From: Zhenpiania hominis
GTDB taxonomy: Bacteria; Bacillota; Clostridia; Peptostreptococcales; Anaerovoracaceae
Direction of reading: 5' to 3'
Assembly: GCF_014333425.1 (NCBI RefSeq)
Contig: NZ_JACRYT010000006.1
Coordinates: forward strand, 93,198 to 157,197
DNA length: 64,000 nt
Part shown: in pieces, positions 41,756-51,495 of the stretch
Layout of the letters: each line of letters begins with the position of its first letter
How positions within the stretch are numbered: position 1 is the stretch's first letter
The notes under the pieces: generated by a model
What the model was told of the DNA's origin: nothing
The model's database searches: none
Seen by the model: only the letters and a program-made list of their open reading frames with translations
Position numbers and translations under genes: made by a program

Positions 41756-42832
41756 GTGAACCAGGTGATAACATTAATCAGACAAGGAATTAAATTTCAG
41801 ATTCGAGATCGGAAGTGGCTGCTGTTTAATCTGTTGTTTCCGATCCTGCTGCTGGTGATGACGTCCTACTTTATGGCGGAGACCTTCAGCGGAGGCGGGG
41901 CAGAAGTGGGGAAAATACGTTTGGCAGTCTGTTCAGAGGAAGGACAGAACTTCGGACAGATGGCGAATCTGTCTCAGGGCGATGTGGAATTATCTGTTTA
42001 CCGTGTGAATGGACTGGAAGAGGGGAAAGAGGAACTGAGACAGGGGAACTGTTCGGTCTTTTTATGGAGCTCCGGCGGCAATATCGCTGTGTATGCGGAT
42101 AGAGACGCTTACGCGGAAAAAACATATGTTATCAGCCTGCTGGATCTGGCGGCGGGAGACAGTTCGATTCGGGATATGGGAATAGAAGCGGCGCCGGAGG
42201 AAATTCCGGTTCAGGAAGTACATCAGGACTTTACGGCGGCAGATTATTACGGTGTGGTGATTATCACAATGATGGTTCTTTATGTAATGATTGTCCCGCT
42301 TTCGTTATGTTCCTACGATACGGAGCACCAGATTATCGAGAGAATCGGAATCAGCCCGGTAAGCAGACCTGCATATTACACGGCGAGGATTCTTTCTTCG
42401 ATTTTTCTGGAAATTATGATTATCGCGCCGATACTGCTGTTTTCCATACTGGTTTTAGGGGCGAACTGGGGCAGTCATGAAGTGTTGGCGGGACTGGGCC
42501 TGCTCCTTACGATTGTGATGGCGGTTTTTCTGGGGATGCTTGTGTACAGCCTGCTGCAGAATTACGAGAAAAGTCTGATTGTAATCCAGACACTGATTAT
42601 ACCGGTCTGGTCGTTCCTCGGCGGCGGCTATATCAAACTGCAGTCAGAGAACCCCATTCTTCAGAGTGTCCTGTTGCTTTCACCGATACGCTGGCTCAAT
42701 CAGGGGCTGTTCCGCACGATCTATGCGGATGATACGCGGATGCTGTGCCAGTACCTTGGAATCGCGGCAGGGATAACAGCTGTCTGCGCGGTGCTGCTGG
42801 TCATAAGAACACATAGGAGAGTAAAGACGTGA
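41756..42832 (+). CDS. ABC-2 type permease 1
   Basis: 358 residues: one N-terminal helix, a long extracytoplasmic domain (about 45-160), and five C-terminal helices, the YhgE/NatB-like ABC-2 layout. GTG start directly after the ATPase stop, with an alternative GTG nine bases later. The stop overlaps the second permease by 4 nt, so the two probably form a heterodimer. Confidence 0.86.
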   Translation: MNQVITLIRQGIKFQIRDRKWLLFNLLFPILLLVMTSYFMAETFSGGGAEVGKIRLAVCSEEGQNFGQMANLSQGDVELSVYRVNGLEEGKEELRQGNCSVFLWSSGGNIAVYADRDAYAEKTYVISLLDLAAGDSSIRDMGIEAAPEEIPVQEVHQDFTAADYYGVVIITMMVLYVMIVPLSLCSYDTEHQIIERIGISPVSRPAYYTARILSSIFLEIMIIAPILLFSILVLGANWGSHEVLAGLGLLLTIVMAVFLGMLVYSLLQNYEKSLIVIQTLIIPVWSFLGGGYIKLQSENPILQSVLLLSPIRWLNQGLFRTIYADDTRMLCQYLGIAAGITAVCAVLLVIRTHRRVKT

Positions 42833-43959
42833 GAGTGATTTGGATCTTATTAAAAAATAACATAAAAAATCTTACTGCGAAAAGTCCGGTTTTCACAATT
42901 TTGTTTATTCTGCTGCCGGTTATTATTTCCGTAGGAATTTCACTGCTGATTCCATCGACAAAGGTCTTTAGCGGTATCATTTTGGATCAGTCGGGAAGTG
43001 TGCTTTCCTCCGCGTTTGTTGACAGCCTCAGTTCGAATGAAAGCATGACCATTCAGGTAAAAAAAGAAGCGGATATTGCGGGAGAAATTAAGCTGGGGAA
43101 TTATGATTTTGGAATCCTTCTGGATGAAGATTTTGACAGTGCTCTGAAACAGGGGAATCCGGCAGAATCTGTAAAAGTCTGGAGCAGTGACGCGTCCGGA
43201 ACGCTGGGGATTGTAAAAGCGGCGGTTCAGACAGAGTTAAGCCGTTTTTCCGCAATCTGCAGGGCGGATCCGGGAAATGAACAGGAAAACCTCGAAGTCT
43301 ACCAGAAGGGAAAATATAATGTGGAATCCAGAAATTCAGATGACAGCAGTTATGATTATTCCGCGGCTAATATGCTGTTTTCGTTTCTTATTATGTTCGC
43401 CTTTCTGCGCGCGATGACAGGGGCTTTCTTAATCAGCAAAGATAAAGAACTGGGCATATACACAAGACTGTTGCTCACACCGGCGACGGAATTTCATTAT
43501 TACATGGCGAATCTGCTGAGCAATGTAATTCTGGTAGCAGTCCAGAACGGTGCGGCCCTGATTCTGATTTATCTTCTTTCCGGCGTTTCCATGGGGGGAA
43601 CGGTTCCGGAAATTCTGCTGATTATTCTTGTACTGTCTTTTGTGGCGGCAGCCCTGGGGGATTTCTTTGTAGCGATAACAGATAATAAAGAGATCGCCAA
43701 TATTTTATCGACTTTTGTAGCAATTATTCTGCTGATGGCGGGAATTGTTCCCAAAGAACAGCTTCCGGAGGGAGCGCTGTTCCTGTCAAACCTGATTCCT
43801 ACGCGCTGGGCGGTTAATTGTCTGGAACTTCTGCAGGAAGGGGGCGGCATTTCGGACTGCGCGCTTTATCTGGTTCTGATGCTGCTGAGCGCGATTGCTT
43901 TACTGGCAATTACACTTGGCGCGGTACGCAGACGTTCTGTTCGGGGAGGCGCGGTATGA
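42829..43959 (+). CDS. ABC-2 type permease 2
   Basis: 376 residues with the same architecture as permease 1 (N-terminal helix, extracytoplasmic domain, five or six helices ending in a basic tail). GTG start overlapping permease 1. Together with 40819 and 41756 it makes a complete exporter, the second of the cluster next to the FtsX-type system at 24530. The stop overlaps the FdhD-like gene (ATGA). Confidence 0.86.
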   Translation: MRVIWILLKNNIKNLTAKSPVFTILFILLPVIISVGISLLIPSTKVFSGIILDQSGSVLSSAFVDSLSSNESMTIQVKKEADIAGEIKLGNYDFGILLDEDFDSALKQGNPAESVKVWSSDASGTLGIVKAAVQTELSRFSAICRADPGNEQENLEVYQKGKYNVESRNSDDSSYDYSAANMLFSFLIMFAFLRAMTGAFLISKDKELGIYTRLLLTPATEFHYYMANLLSNVILVAVQNGAALILIYLLSGVSMGGTVPEILLIILVLSFVAAALGDFFVAITDNKEIANILSTFVAIILLMAGIVPKEQLPEGALFLSNLIPTRWAVNCLELLQEGGGISDCALYLVLMLLSAIALLAITLGAVRRRSVRGGAV

Positions 43960-44702
43960 ATCAGCAGGCGAGAAACCGGGAGTTCCGGGAGAACGAAACC
44001 GCTCTCCCGCAGCCGCCTTTTCAGGAAGAATCCCTGACGCTTTACTGCAGGAACAAAACCATCCGTCCGGTAAAAAAGCGGATCCTCAATGAACAGCGCC
44101 TGGAGCTTTATATAAATGGAAGCTTTTACGCCAACATGACCTGTTCCCCGGGAAATACAACGGAGCTGATCGCAGGCCATCTGTATACAGAGGGAATCCT
44201 TTCCTCTCCGGGCCAGCTGGAAACGCTGCGAATCATAAGGGAAGAAGACAAGTTCCATGTGTTTTTAAAAACCGCGGAGAAAAAGCCGCTTGTGCCGCTT
44301 GCGGCCTTTCCCTGGGAAGAAGAGCAGATTTATCGGATTGCGGAATGTTTTGAAGGCGGCACTCCGCTTCATGAAAAAACCAGGGGCACCCACAGCTGTT
44401 TTCTGGCGCGGGAAGATTCTGTGTTCGAACCCTGCGAGGATCTGAGCCGGCATAATGCCGTAGATAAAGCGGTTGGAAAAGCTCTGTTCGCGGGCGTGGA
44501 TCTGACGGCCTGCATCCTTTTTACCAGCGGAAGAGTTCCGGTGGATATGATACAAAAGGCAATTCGGGGCCGGATTCCGGTGATGGTCAGCAATAAAATT
44601 CCCACCCGTCAGTCCATTGAACTGGCGCGTATTTACAATATAACGCTGATGGGACTGGCAAAGAAGGACTCGTTCTGCGTCTTTCATGATTCCCGTCTGT
44701 AA
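43956..44702 (+). CDS. fdhD: FdhD-like sulfurtransferase
   Basis: 248 residues of the FdhD family, which passes sulfur from a cysteine desulfurase to Mo/W bis-pyranopterin cofactor enzymes such as formate dehydrogenase. Seen: NGSFYANMTCSPGNTTELIA, the THSCFLARED region, EDLSRHNAVDKAVGKAL, and GRVPVDMIQKAIRGRIPVMV through GLAKKDSFCVF. The usual CXXC is reduced to one cysteine (THSC). It is the last gene of the cluster. No formate dehydrogenase is nearby; the AOR at 27680 is the closest bis-pterin enzyme and a plausible client, though AORs are not known to need it. Confidence 0.85.
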   Translation: MNQQARNREFRENETALPQPPFQEESLTLYCRNKTIRPVKKRILNEQRLELYINGSFYANMTCSPGNTTELIAGHLYTEGILSSPGQLETLRIIREEDKFHVFLKTAEKKPLVPLAAFPWEEEQIYRIAECFEGGTPLHEKTRGTHSCFLAREDSVFEPCEDLSRHNAVDKAVGKALFAGVDLTACILFTSGRVPVDMIQKAIRGRIPVMVSNKIPTRQSIELARIYNITLMGLAKKDSFCVFHDSRL

Positions 44703-44726
44703 GTACAATCACATTTACTCTTTCTT

Positions 44727-44776
44727 AAAATGAAAAAGGCGCGCGGAATTTTTACCCGTGCTTTTTCATTTTTTGT
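44727..44776 (+). terminator. Terminator at the end of the biosynthetic cluster
   Basis: AATGAAAAAGGC...GCGG pairs with CCGTGCTTTTTCATT, followed by TTTT. Strong stem, 25 nt behind the FdhD stop. Confidence 0.8.
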
Positions 44777-44777
44777 G

Positions 44778-44806
44778 TTGACAGAAAAGTAAGTAAATGC
44801 TAAAAT
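44778..44806 (+). promoter_or_regulatory. Promoter of the clpP-mcsA-clpC operon
   Basis: TTGACA (44778-44783) and TAAAAT (44801-44806) with 17-bp spacing, straight after the cluster terminator. No CIRCE-type or CtsR-type operator was recognised between here and clpP. Confidence 0.75.
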
Positions 44807-44887
44807 AATTAAAAGCTTAACTATTAATAAAAAAATAAATAGGGGATAAATAGGTAAGTGATAAAAAATCAAGGGGTGTGATAATAG

Positions 44888-45478
44888 ATGAGTTTGGTGC
44901 CATATGTAGTAGACCAGACCAGCCGCGGGGAGCGTTCGTATGATATTTTCTCACGGCTTTTAAATGATCGGATTATTCTGCTTTCTGAGGAAGTAAATGA
45001 TACAACGGCCAGTTTGGTTGTCGCTCAGCTGCTGTTTTTAGAGGCCGAAGATCCGGAAAAGGATATCCAGCTTTATATCAACAGTCCGGGCGGATCAGTA
45101 ACCGCCGGTCTGGCCATTTACGATACGATGCAGTATGTGAAGCCGGACGTGTCTACCATCTGTATCGGGATGGCGGCTTCTATGGGAGCGTTCCTTCTGT
45201 CCAGCGGGGCAAAGGGAAAGCGGATCGCTCTGCCCAACGCGGAGATTATGATTCACCAGCCCTCCGGCGGGAGCCGCGGACAGGCAACTGACATCCAGAT
45301 CCAGGCGCAGCATATTCAGAAAACAAAAGAAAAGCTGAATCGGATTCTGGCGGAAAATTCCGGGCAGCCCCTGGAAAAAGTGGAGAGGGACTGCGAAAGA
45401 GACTATTTTATGAGCGCCGAAGAGGCAAAAGATTACGGCCTGATCGACCGGGTAATCCACAGCAGGCATCCCGATTGA
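44888..45478 (+). CDS. clpP: ATP-dependent Clp protease proteolytic subunit
   Basis: 196 residues, a normal ClpP serine protease. Catalytic Ser in [14 protein letters not shown], His in MIHQPSGG, and Asp in the [10 protein letters not shown] area. It forms the tetradecamer that degrades substrates fed by Clp ATPases. Start ATG after AAGGGGTG. It leads an operon with an McsA-like protein and a ClpC ATPase, unlike the common clpP-clpX arrangement. Confidence 0.95.
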   Translation: MSLVPYVVDQTSRGERSYDIFSRLLNDRIILLSEEVNDTTASLVVAQLLFLEAEDPEKDIQLYINSPGGSVTAGLAIYDTMQYVKPDVSTICIGMAASMGAFLLSSGAKGKRIALPNAEIMIHQPSGGSRGQATDIQIQAQHIQKTKEKLNRILAENSGQPLEKVERDCERDYFMSAEEAKDYGLIDRVIHSRHPD

Positions 45479-45512
45479 TGAGTCGTCTGAAAAGTGGAAA
45501 GGGGTGATTTTA

Positions 45513-45881
45513 ATGCTTTGTCAAAATTGTAATAAACAGGAAGCTGACAAAATCTTTGTTATAAATCAGATGGGAAAACAATATTACATACATCTGTGCA
45601 GCGACTGCCTGCATGAGATGTGGAAGTACGCCAATTCGGCGGGACAGGGTGAGTTCTTCAAAATGTTTTCCGGCTGGTGGCCGGGAAAAGAAGAGCCGCG
45701 GCAGTCAGGGACCAATCCGTTTCCCGATTCCGCGGAAAAGGATCTGAAGACGCGGCGCAGACTGGCCGCGCTTCATGAGAGACTGCGGGAGGCCGCTGAA
45801 CAGGAAAACTATGAAGAAGCCGCCAGACTGCGGGATCATATAGCGGCTGTGGAAAGGGAGGCGTGTACACATGAATCTTAA
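45513..45881 (+). CDS. mcsA: McsA-like UVR-motif protein
   Basis: 122 residues. N-terminal zinc-binding CQNCNKQEA and a second CSDCLHEMW, then a linker, then a C-terminal UVR motif (ALHERLREAAEQENYEEAAR). This is the McsA architecture, an adaptor and activator of ClpC in stress control. The partner kinase McsB and repressor CtsR are not in the operon. Overlaps the clpC start by 11 nt. Confidence 0.82.
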   Translation: MLCQNCNKQEADKIFVINQMGKQYYIHLCSDCLHEMWKYANSAGQGEFFKMFSGWWPGKEEPRQSGTNPFPDSAEKDLKTRRRLAALHERLREAAEQENYEEAARLRDHIAAVEREACTHES

Positions 45882-48342
45882 TACAAAAGCATACAGCGGC
45901 CGAACCGGCGGCGTGATTTATGAGGTCTTCCGTTTTGCCGCGAAAATGAGGCATGGATTCGCGGGGAGCGAGCATGTTTTGTGGGCCATTGCCCATGAGG
46001 GACAGGGCCGCGCCGCGGAGGTGCTGGGCAGATTCGGAGTAGGAGCGGATCTGATTGAAGAAGCAATCCGGCGATACGACCGGGACGCGGCGGAAAGTGG
46101 AGGCGTTCAGGCGATCCAGATGTCCCGGGAAATGCAGCGAATCTTAGAGGTTGCCGAAGACATTCGCAAAGAGCAGGAGGACGAAAGCGTCGAGCCGGAA
46201 CATCTGCTGCTGGCGATTTTACGGCAGAGTGGATGCGCGGCCTTTCAGCTGCTGCACTCCTTGGGCGTGGACGCGGGGACTTTGCGCGAAGCGCTTTCCC
46301 AGGCCATGAGACAGCCCCTGCCGGAAGATATCCGGGAAGAATCGGGGCAGGAAGAAGGTGAACCCCTTCTTGAAAAATACAGCCGGGATCTGACGTCAGA
46401 GGCGGACGCGGGCCTTTTAGATCCGATGATCGGACGGGACAAGGTGGTGGAACGAGTGATCCAGATTCTGTCCCGCCGTACGAAGAATAATCCGGCGCTG
46501 ATCGGAGAGCCGGGCGTGGGAAAAACCGCGGTGGCAGAAGGCCTGGCTCAGCGGATGGCGGCGGGACATGTGCCGCAGAACCTGCAGGGAAAACGAATTC
46601 TGTCTCTGGATCTGGCGGGTATGCTTGCGGGAACCCGTTTCCGGGGTGATTTTGAAGAACGGATTAAAGGGTTTCTGGAAGAAATCAAAAAAGACGGGCA
46701 GATCATTCTCTTTATCGACGAGTTTCATACTCTGATCGGAGCGGGCAGCGGCAGCAACGACGCCATGGACGCGGCGAATATTCTCAAACAGTCTTTGGGA
46801 CGGGGAGAACTGCAGGTAATTGGAGCGACGACGCTGCGGGAATACCGCCAGTACATTGAAAAAGACGCCGCTATGGAACGGCGCTTTCAGCCGGTGATGA
46901 TAGAAGAACCGGATCGGGAAGACGCGGTAAAAATCCTGATGGGACTGCGTGAAAAATATGAAGAGTTCCATGAACTGACCATTACCGACGAGGCGATCCG
47001 CGCCGCGGTGGAATTGTCGGATCGGTATATCTCCGATCGGTATCTGCCGGACAAGGCTATCGATCTGATGGACGAAGCGGCATCCCGGATTCGGGTGCGC
47101 AGTATGACGGTTCCGGCTCATCTTCAGGCTCTGGACGAGGAAGTGCGGAAGGTCTGCGAGGCAAAGAAAAAAGCGGCGGCAGCCCAGGAATATGAGCAGG
47201 CGGCTGTGCTGAGAGATAAACAGAAAGCCCTTTCCCAGGAGCTGAAAGAAAAACAGGAGCAGTGGCGAAACGGTCAGAACGCGGCAGTCACAGCGGAGGA
47301 TGTGGCAGAGGTTGTTTCCGCGTGGACCAATATCCCGGTGACGATGCTGACACAGGATGAACGGCAGAGACTGCGGAAGCTGGAGGAGACCCTGCATAAG
47401 CGCGTTATTGGACAGGAACCGGCGATTTCCGCCGTTTCAAGAGCGATACGCCGGGCACGCACCGGTGTCGCCCAGCCGGGACGGCCGATTGGCTCGTTTC
47501 TGTTCCTGGGGCCTACCGGGGTTGGAAAGACGGAAGTCAGCCGCGCTCTCGCCGAGGTTATGTTCCAGGATGAAAACGCGGTGCTGCGTTTCGATATGTC
47601 CGAATACATGGAGCCCCACGCGGTATCAAAACTCATCGGTTCGCCTCCGGGCTATGTCGGATACGAGGAAGGCGGACAGCTGACCGAGCAGGTAAGAAGA
47701 AAGCCCTACAGCATTCTCCTGTTTGATGAGATCGAAAAGGCGCATCCCGATGTGTGGAATACGCTGCTGCAGGTGATGGATGACGGAAGGCTGACGGATT
47801 CTCAGGGACGGACAGTCAGCTTTAAAAATACCATTATCATTCTCACTTCCAATATTGGCGCGAAAAATATCGTCGGCAGGAATTCTCTGGGATTTGTCGC
47901 GGCTGAGGAAAAAAGTGAGGAACACAGGGCACGGGAAATGGAAAGCCGCGTTATGGATGAAGTGAAGCGGGCTTTTCAGCCGGAATTTTTGAACCGTCTG
48001 GATGAAATTATCGTATTTCGCCAGCTGGATAAAGAAAATATCCGCGAGATTGCCCGTAATCTGGCGGACCGCTTTGCGGAGCGCATGGCGGCGCAGGGCG
48101 TGAATCTGGAGGTGGATGAGACCGCCATCGATCTGCTGGCAGAGCAGGGCTTTGATCCGGTTTACGGAGCGCGGCCTCTGCGACGCGCGATCCAGTCGAC
48201 ACTGGAAAACGCGGTGGCGGATCGGATCTTGGAAGGCGGATTCGATAGCGGTGACAAGCTGATTGCCACTGCGCAAAACGGTAAAATGGAACTGCGAATC
48301 TGTAAAAATCCGCAAAAGATACTCAGCCCGGTAACCATATAA
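45871..48342 (+). CDS. clpC: ClpC-type AAA+ unfoldase
   Basis: 823 residues: two N-terminal Clp-N repeats (about 10-145), AAA-1 with Walker [11 protein letters not shown] and Walker [14 protein letters not shown], a middle section containing a UVR-like coiled coil ([20 protein letters not shown]), and AAA-2 with [10 protein letters not shown] and the C-terminal D2 domain. The order matches ClpC. It feeds proteins to the ClpP of the same operon. The arrangement allows all three parts of the machine to be made together. Confidence 0.93.
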   Translation: MNLNTKAYSGRTGGVIYEVFRFAAKMRHGFAGSEHVLWAIAHEGQGRAAEVLGRFGVGADLIEEAIRRYDRDAAESGGVQAIQMSREMQRILEVAEDIRKEQEDESVEPEHLLLAILRQSGCAAFQLLHSLGVDAGTLREALSQAMRQPLPEDIREESGQEEGEPLLEKYSRDLTSEADAGLLDPMIGRDKVVERVIQILSRRTKNNPALIGEPGVGKTAVAEGLAQRMAAGHVPQNLQGKRILSLDLAGMLAGTRFRGDFEERIKGFLEEIKKDGQIILFIDEFHTLIGAGSGSNDAMDAANILKQSLGRGELQVIGATTLREYRQYIEKDAAMERRFQPVMIEEPDREDAVKILMGLREKYEEFHELTITDEAIRAAVELSDRYISDRYLPDKAIDLMDEAASRIRVRSMTVPAHLQALDEEVRKVCEAKKKAAAAQEYEQAAVLRDKQKALSQELKEKQEQWRNGQNAAVTAEDVAEVVSAWTNIPVTMLTQDERQRLRKLEETLHKRVIGQEPAISAVSRAIRRARTGVAQPGRPIGSFLFLGPTGVGKTEVSRALAEVMFQDENAVLRFDMSEYMEPHAVSKLIGSPPGYVGYEEGGQLTEQVRRKPYSILLFDEIEKAHPDVWNTLLQVMDDGRLTDSQGRTVSFKNTIIILTSNIGAKNIVGRNSLGFVAAEEKSEEHRAREMESRVMDEVKRAFQPEFLNRLDEIIVFRQLDKENIREIARNLADRFAERMAAQGVNLEVDETAIDLLAEQGFDPVYGARPLRRAIQSTLENAVADRILEGGFDSGDKLIATAQNGKMELRICKNPQKILSPVTI

Positions 48343-48370
48343 ATCCTTCTCAATAAATGCAAATATAGAG

Positions 48371-48409
48371 AAAGCGCAGATCCGGATGAAAACGGCGTCT
48401 GCGCTTTTT
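48371..48409 (+). terminator. Terminator of the clp operon
   Basis: AAAGCGCAGA pairs with TCTGCGCTTTTT across a 17-nt loop. Also near the end of the convergent marR gene. Confidence 0.85.
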
Positions 48410-48413
48410 CACG

Positions 48414-48881
48414 CTATTTTTTCTTTTTTTCTTCGCTGCAGAAGGATTCACAGTGTTCATTCAAAAGCGTAAGGAGCTGGATTAAATGCTGCATGTTATC
48501 CTCGCCAAAACCGGAAAGCAGCTCGCGCCAGGCCCGATCATAGCGGAGGCTGGATTCTTCCGCGGCCGCCTGTCCCTGGGGAGTCGCGTTAATCGCGATT
48601 TTTCTTCGATCTTCCGGATCGATTTCCCGGGTGATGTAATTCTTTTTTTCCAGGGTGTTCAGTATGTAGGATACGGCAGGCTTGGAGATATGCAGTTTTT
48701 TCTGGATTTCAGGCACATTGAGATTGGTTCCGCAGCTTTTGCCGCAGGCGCAGCCTTTCGTAATGCTCATCAGAATTACCAGTTCGTTAATTTGCATCTC
48801 ACAATCGGAAACGAGCATGGATTCCATCTTCTTCAGGCGTATGGTAGCAGCCAGAAATTGTTCTCTCAGTTTGTCATCCAT
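48414..48881 (-). CDS. Cysteine-rich MarR-family regulator beside feoAB
   Basis: 155 residues, winged-helix MarR fold (VPEIQKKLHISKPAVSYILN recognition part and EDRRKIAINATPQG wing). Unusual for the family: cysteines at C27, C44, C46, C50 (KGCACGKSCG) and C144, C148 (HCESFC), which could hold iron or an Fe-S cluster. It is transcribed in the same direction as feoAB, just downstream of it, from its own promoter. I infer an iron- or oxygen-responsive regulator of iron uptake. SD TTAAGGAG before ATG. Confidence 0.85.
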   Translation of the reverse strand: MDDKLREQFLAATIRLKKMESMLVSDCEMQINELVILMSITKGCACGKSCGTNLNVPEIQKKLHISKPAVSYILNTLEKKNYITREIDPEDRRKIAINATPQGQAAAEESSLRYDRAWRELLSGFGEDNMQHLIQLLTLLNEHCESFCSEEKKKK

Positions 48882-48922
48882 TCAAAAACTCCTTAAAAAA
48901 TAAACATTTAACAATTAATCCA

Positions 48923-48951
48923 ATTATACACGAAAATCCTTTCTTTTTCAA
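48923..48951 (-). promoter_or_regulatory. Promoter of the marR gene
   Basis: Minus strand: TTGAAA (48946-48951) and TATAAT (48923-48928), 17-bp spacing. The following sequence AATTGGATTAATTGTTAA contains overlapping small palindromes suited to self-regulation. Confidence 0.72.
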
Positions 48952-48962
48952 GGGTTTCCCGA

Positions 48963-51317
48963 TTATCCGAGGCCTAAAATAAGGCCGATCATGCGTACGA
49001 TCCAGGCGGCGATCCAGGCAATTACACACTGCATGATTACGACGCCCAGCGCCCATTTCCCTCCAAGTTCCCGCCTGACTGAAGAGATGGCGGCAACACA
49101 GGGGGTATACAGCAGCGTAAATACCAGAAATACGACAGCCGTCAGCGGTGTAAAGAGCGTGGAAAGGGCATTGGTGGAACCGCCCAGCAGAACGGTGAGG
49201 GTAGAGACTACACTTTCCTTGGCGCTGAATCCGGTGATCAGGGCAGTGGCGATCTTCCAGTCTCCAAAACCCAGCGGCCAGAAGATCGGCGCGATGAGCC
49301 CGGCAAGTACCGCCAGCAGGCTTGTCTGCGAGTCCGATACAACGTTTAGCCGCGCGTCAAAGCTCTGAAGGAACCAGATAATAATCGTGGCGATAAAAAT
49401 CACGGTAAAGGCTCTGGTAATGAAGTCCTTGGCCTTTTCCCAGAGCAGCTGCCAGACATTTTTCGCGCCGGGTAGCCGGTAGTTGGGAAGCTCCATAACA
49501 AAGGGAACCGGCTCTCCGCGGAACATGGTTCCTTTAAGGAGAAAGGCATAGAGAATGCCCACAAGAATTCCCGTAAAATACAGCGCGATCATAACCAGCG
49601 CCCCATAGCGCGGGAAAAAGGCCGCTGTAAACAGGGCATAGATCGGAAGCTTTGCCGAGCAGCTCATAAAGGGAGTGAGCAGGATCGTCATCTTCCGATC
49701 CCGTTCGGAGGGAAGGGTGCGGCTCGCCATAACGCCCGGTACGGTACAGCCAAATCCCACCAACATGGGAACAATACTCCTGCCGGAAAGACCGATTTTT
49801 CGCAGCAGTTTATCCATGACAAAGGCGACTCGGGCCATATAGCCGCTGTCTTCCAGTATGGACAGGAAGAAAAACAGCGTTACAATAATGGGTAGAAAGC
49901 TCAGGACACTGCCGACGCCGGCAAAAATACCGTCGATGATAAAAGAACGAATGACCGGGTTGATTTCATAAGCGATGAGAGCCGCGTCCACAAGTCCGGT
50001 CAGCCAGGAAATTCCGGTTTCCAGAAGATCGGACAGCCAGCTTCCGATGACGCCGAAAGTCAGCCAGAAAACCAGCCCCATAATCCCGACAAACGCGGGG
50101 ATAGCGGTGAATTTTCCGGTCAGAATCCGATCCATTTTTACGCTTCGCGTATGTTCCTTGCTTTCTTTGGGTTTTACAACGGTTTGCCGGCAGACGGTTT
50201 CGATGAACTGAAAACGCATGTCCGCGATGGCGGCAGACTGATCCAGTCCCCGCTCTTCTTCCATCTGGCGGATAATATGGTCCAGCATTTCCTGCTCATT
50301 GGGGTCCAGAGCCAGCTTTTCCAGTACCTGCGTATCACCTTCCGCCAGTTTGCTGGCGGCAAAGCGAACCGGGATACGGTGGCTGCGGGCGTGATCTTCG
50401 ATCAGATGCATAATCGCGTGCAGACAGCGGTGAACCGCGCCCCCGTGATCCTTTGGATCGCAGAAATCGGCGCGGCCGGGGCGTTCCTGATATTTCGCCA
50501 CATGCAGCGCGTGATCGATGAGTTCCTGAATCCCTTCATTTTTCGCGGCAGAAATAGGAATGACCGGAATTCCAAGCATGGCCTCCATGGCGTTGACGTC
50601 GATGGACCCGCCGTTTTCCCGCACTTCGTCCATCATATTCAGAGCCAGCACCATGGGAATATCCAGCTCCATCAGCTGCATGGTCAGATAGAGATTTCGT
50701 TCGATGTTCGTGGCGTCCACAATATTGATAATCCCGCGGGGGCGGCTTTCCAGCAGAAACTGCCGGGTGACCAGTTCCTCGCTGCTGTAGGGGGACATGG
50801 AATAGATGCCCGGCAGATCGGTGACCAATGTGTCCGGGTGATTTTTGATTTCTCCGTCTTTCCGATCGACTGTGACTCCGGGAAAGTTTCCTACGTGCTG
50901 GTTGGAGCCTGTGATCTGATTAAAGAGTGTCGTTTTGCCGCAGTTCTGGTTTCCTGCCAGGGCAAAAGTGATGGTCTCTCCTTCGGGCAGAGGATTCTCA
51001 CCCGCCTTTGTATGATAGATTCCGCTTTCTCCAAGGCCGGGATGATGGGAAGGAATCTTTTTCGGCTGCTGCTTTAGCTCCCGGGAAGCTTCATGAAGAT
51101 TGCTGATTTCAATTTTCTCCGCGTCCGCAAGCCGCAGGGTCAGTTCATAACTGTGGAGCCGCAGCTCCATGGGATCGCCCATAGGCGCCAGCTTGATCAG
51201 CGTTACCTCAACGCCCGGGATCAGACCCATATCGAGAAAGTGCTGACGCAGAGCTCCTTCTCCGCCGACAGAACGGATAGAAGCGCTCTGTCCTGGTTTT
51301 AATTCACTAAGTATCAT
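48963..51317 (-). CDS. feoB: Ferrous iron transporter, FeoA-FeoB fusion
   Basis: 784 residues. Residues 1-75 form a FeoA/SH3-like domain (LSELKPGQSASIRSVGGEGA), joined through a linker to FeoB: G-protein motifs GNQNCGKTTLFNQ (G1), DLPGIYSMSPYSSEE (G3) and NMMDE (G4), a helical domain with Glu/Asp-rich region, then about ten membrane helices including the GCTVPGVMASRTLPSERDRK gate segment. It takes up Fe2+ using GTP. Fusion of FeoA to FeoB occurs in some Bacillota. ATG at 51317 with GGAGAATATAAA upstream. Confidence 0.95.
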   Translation of the reverse strand: MILSELKPGQSASIRSVGGEGALRQHFLDMGLIPGVEVTLIKLAPMGDPMELRLHSYELTLRLADAEKIEISNLHEASRELKQQPKKIPSHHPGLGESGIYHTKAGENPLPEGETITFALAGNQNCGKTTLFNQITGSNQHVGNFPGVTVDRKDGEIKNHPDTLVTDLPGIYSMSPYSSEELVTRQFLLESRPRGIINIVDATNIERNLYLTMQLMELDIPMVLALNMMDEVRENGGSIDVNAMEAMLGIPVIPISAAKNEGIQELIDHALHVAKYQERPGRADFCDPKDHGGAVHRCLHAIMHLIEDHARSHRIPVRFAASKLAEGDTQVLEKLALDPNEQEMLDHIIRQMEEERGLDQSAAIADMRFQFIETVCRQTVVKPKESKEHTRSVKMDRILTGKFTAIPAFVGIMGLVFWLTFGVIGSWLSDLLETGISWLTGLVDAALIAYEINPVIRSFIIDGIFAGVGSVLSFLPIIVTLFFFLSILEDSGYMARVAFVMDKLLRKIGLSGRSIVPMLVGFGCTVPGVMASRTLPSERDRKMTILLTPFMSCSAKLPIYALFTAAFFPRYGALVMIALYFTGILVGILYAFLLKGTMFRGEPVPFVMELPNYRLPGAKNVWQLLWEKAKDFITRAFTVIFIATIIIWFLQSFDARLNVVSDSQTSLLAVLAGLIAPIFWPLGFGDWKIATALITGFSAKESVVSTLTVLLGGSTNALSTLFTPLTAVVFLVFTLLYTPCVAAISSVRRELGGKWALGVVIMQCVIAWIAAWIVRMIGLILGLG

Positions 51318-51366
51318 ATTTTATATTCTCCAAATTTGTTGATAATTTTTCTCACGTACCGACTCT

Positions 51367-51395
51367 ATTATAGCGGGTTTTACGCGAATCCGCAA
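51367..51395 (-). promoter_or_regulatory. Promoter of feoAB
   Basis: Minus strand: TTGCGG (51390-51395) and TATAAT (51367-51372), 17-bp spacing. No clear Fur box overlaps it, which leaves room for the Cys-rich MarR protein as the regulator. Confidence 0.65.
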
Positions 51396-51495
51396 TTTCC
51401 TTTTGCCGCCTTTGGCAGCCTTCTTGACAAACGGCGATATCGCCCGTAAACTGAACATAACTTATTTTTGTAAAAGAAGGAAAAGGAGGATGTGT

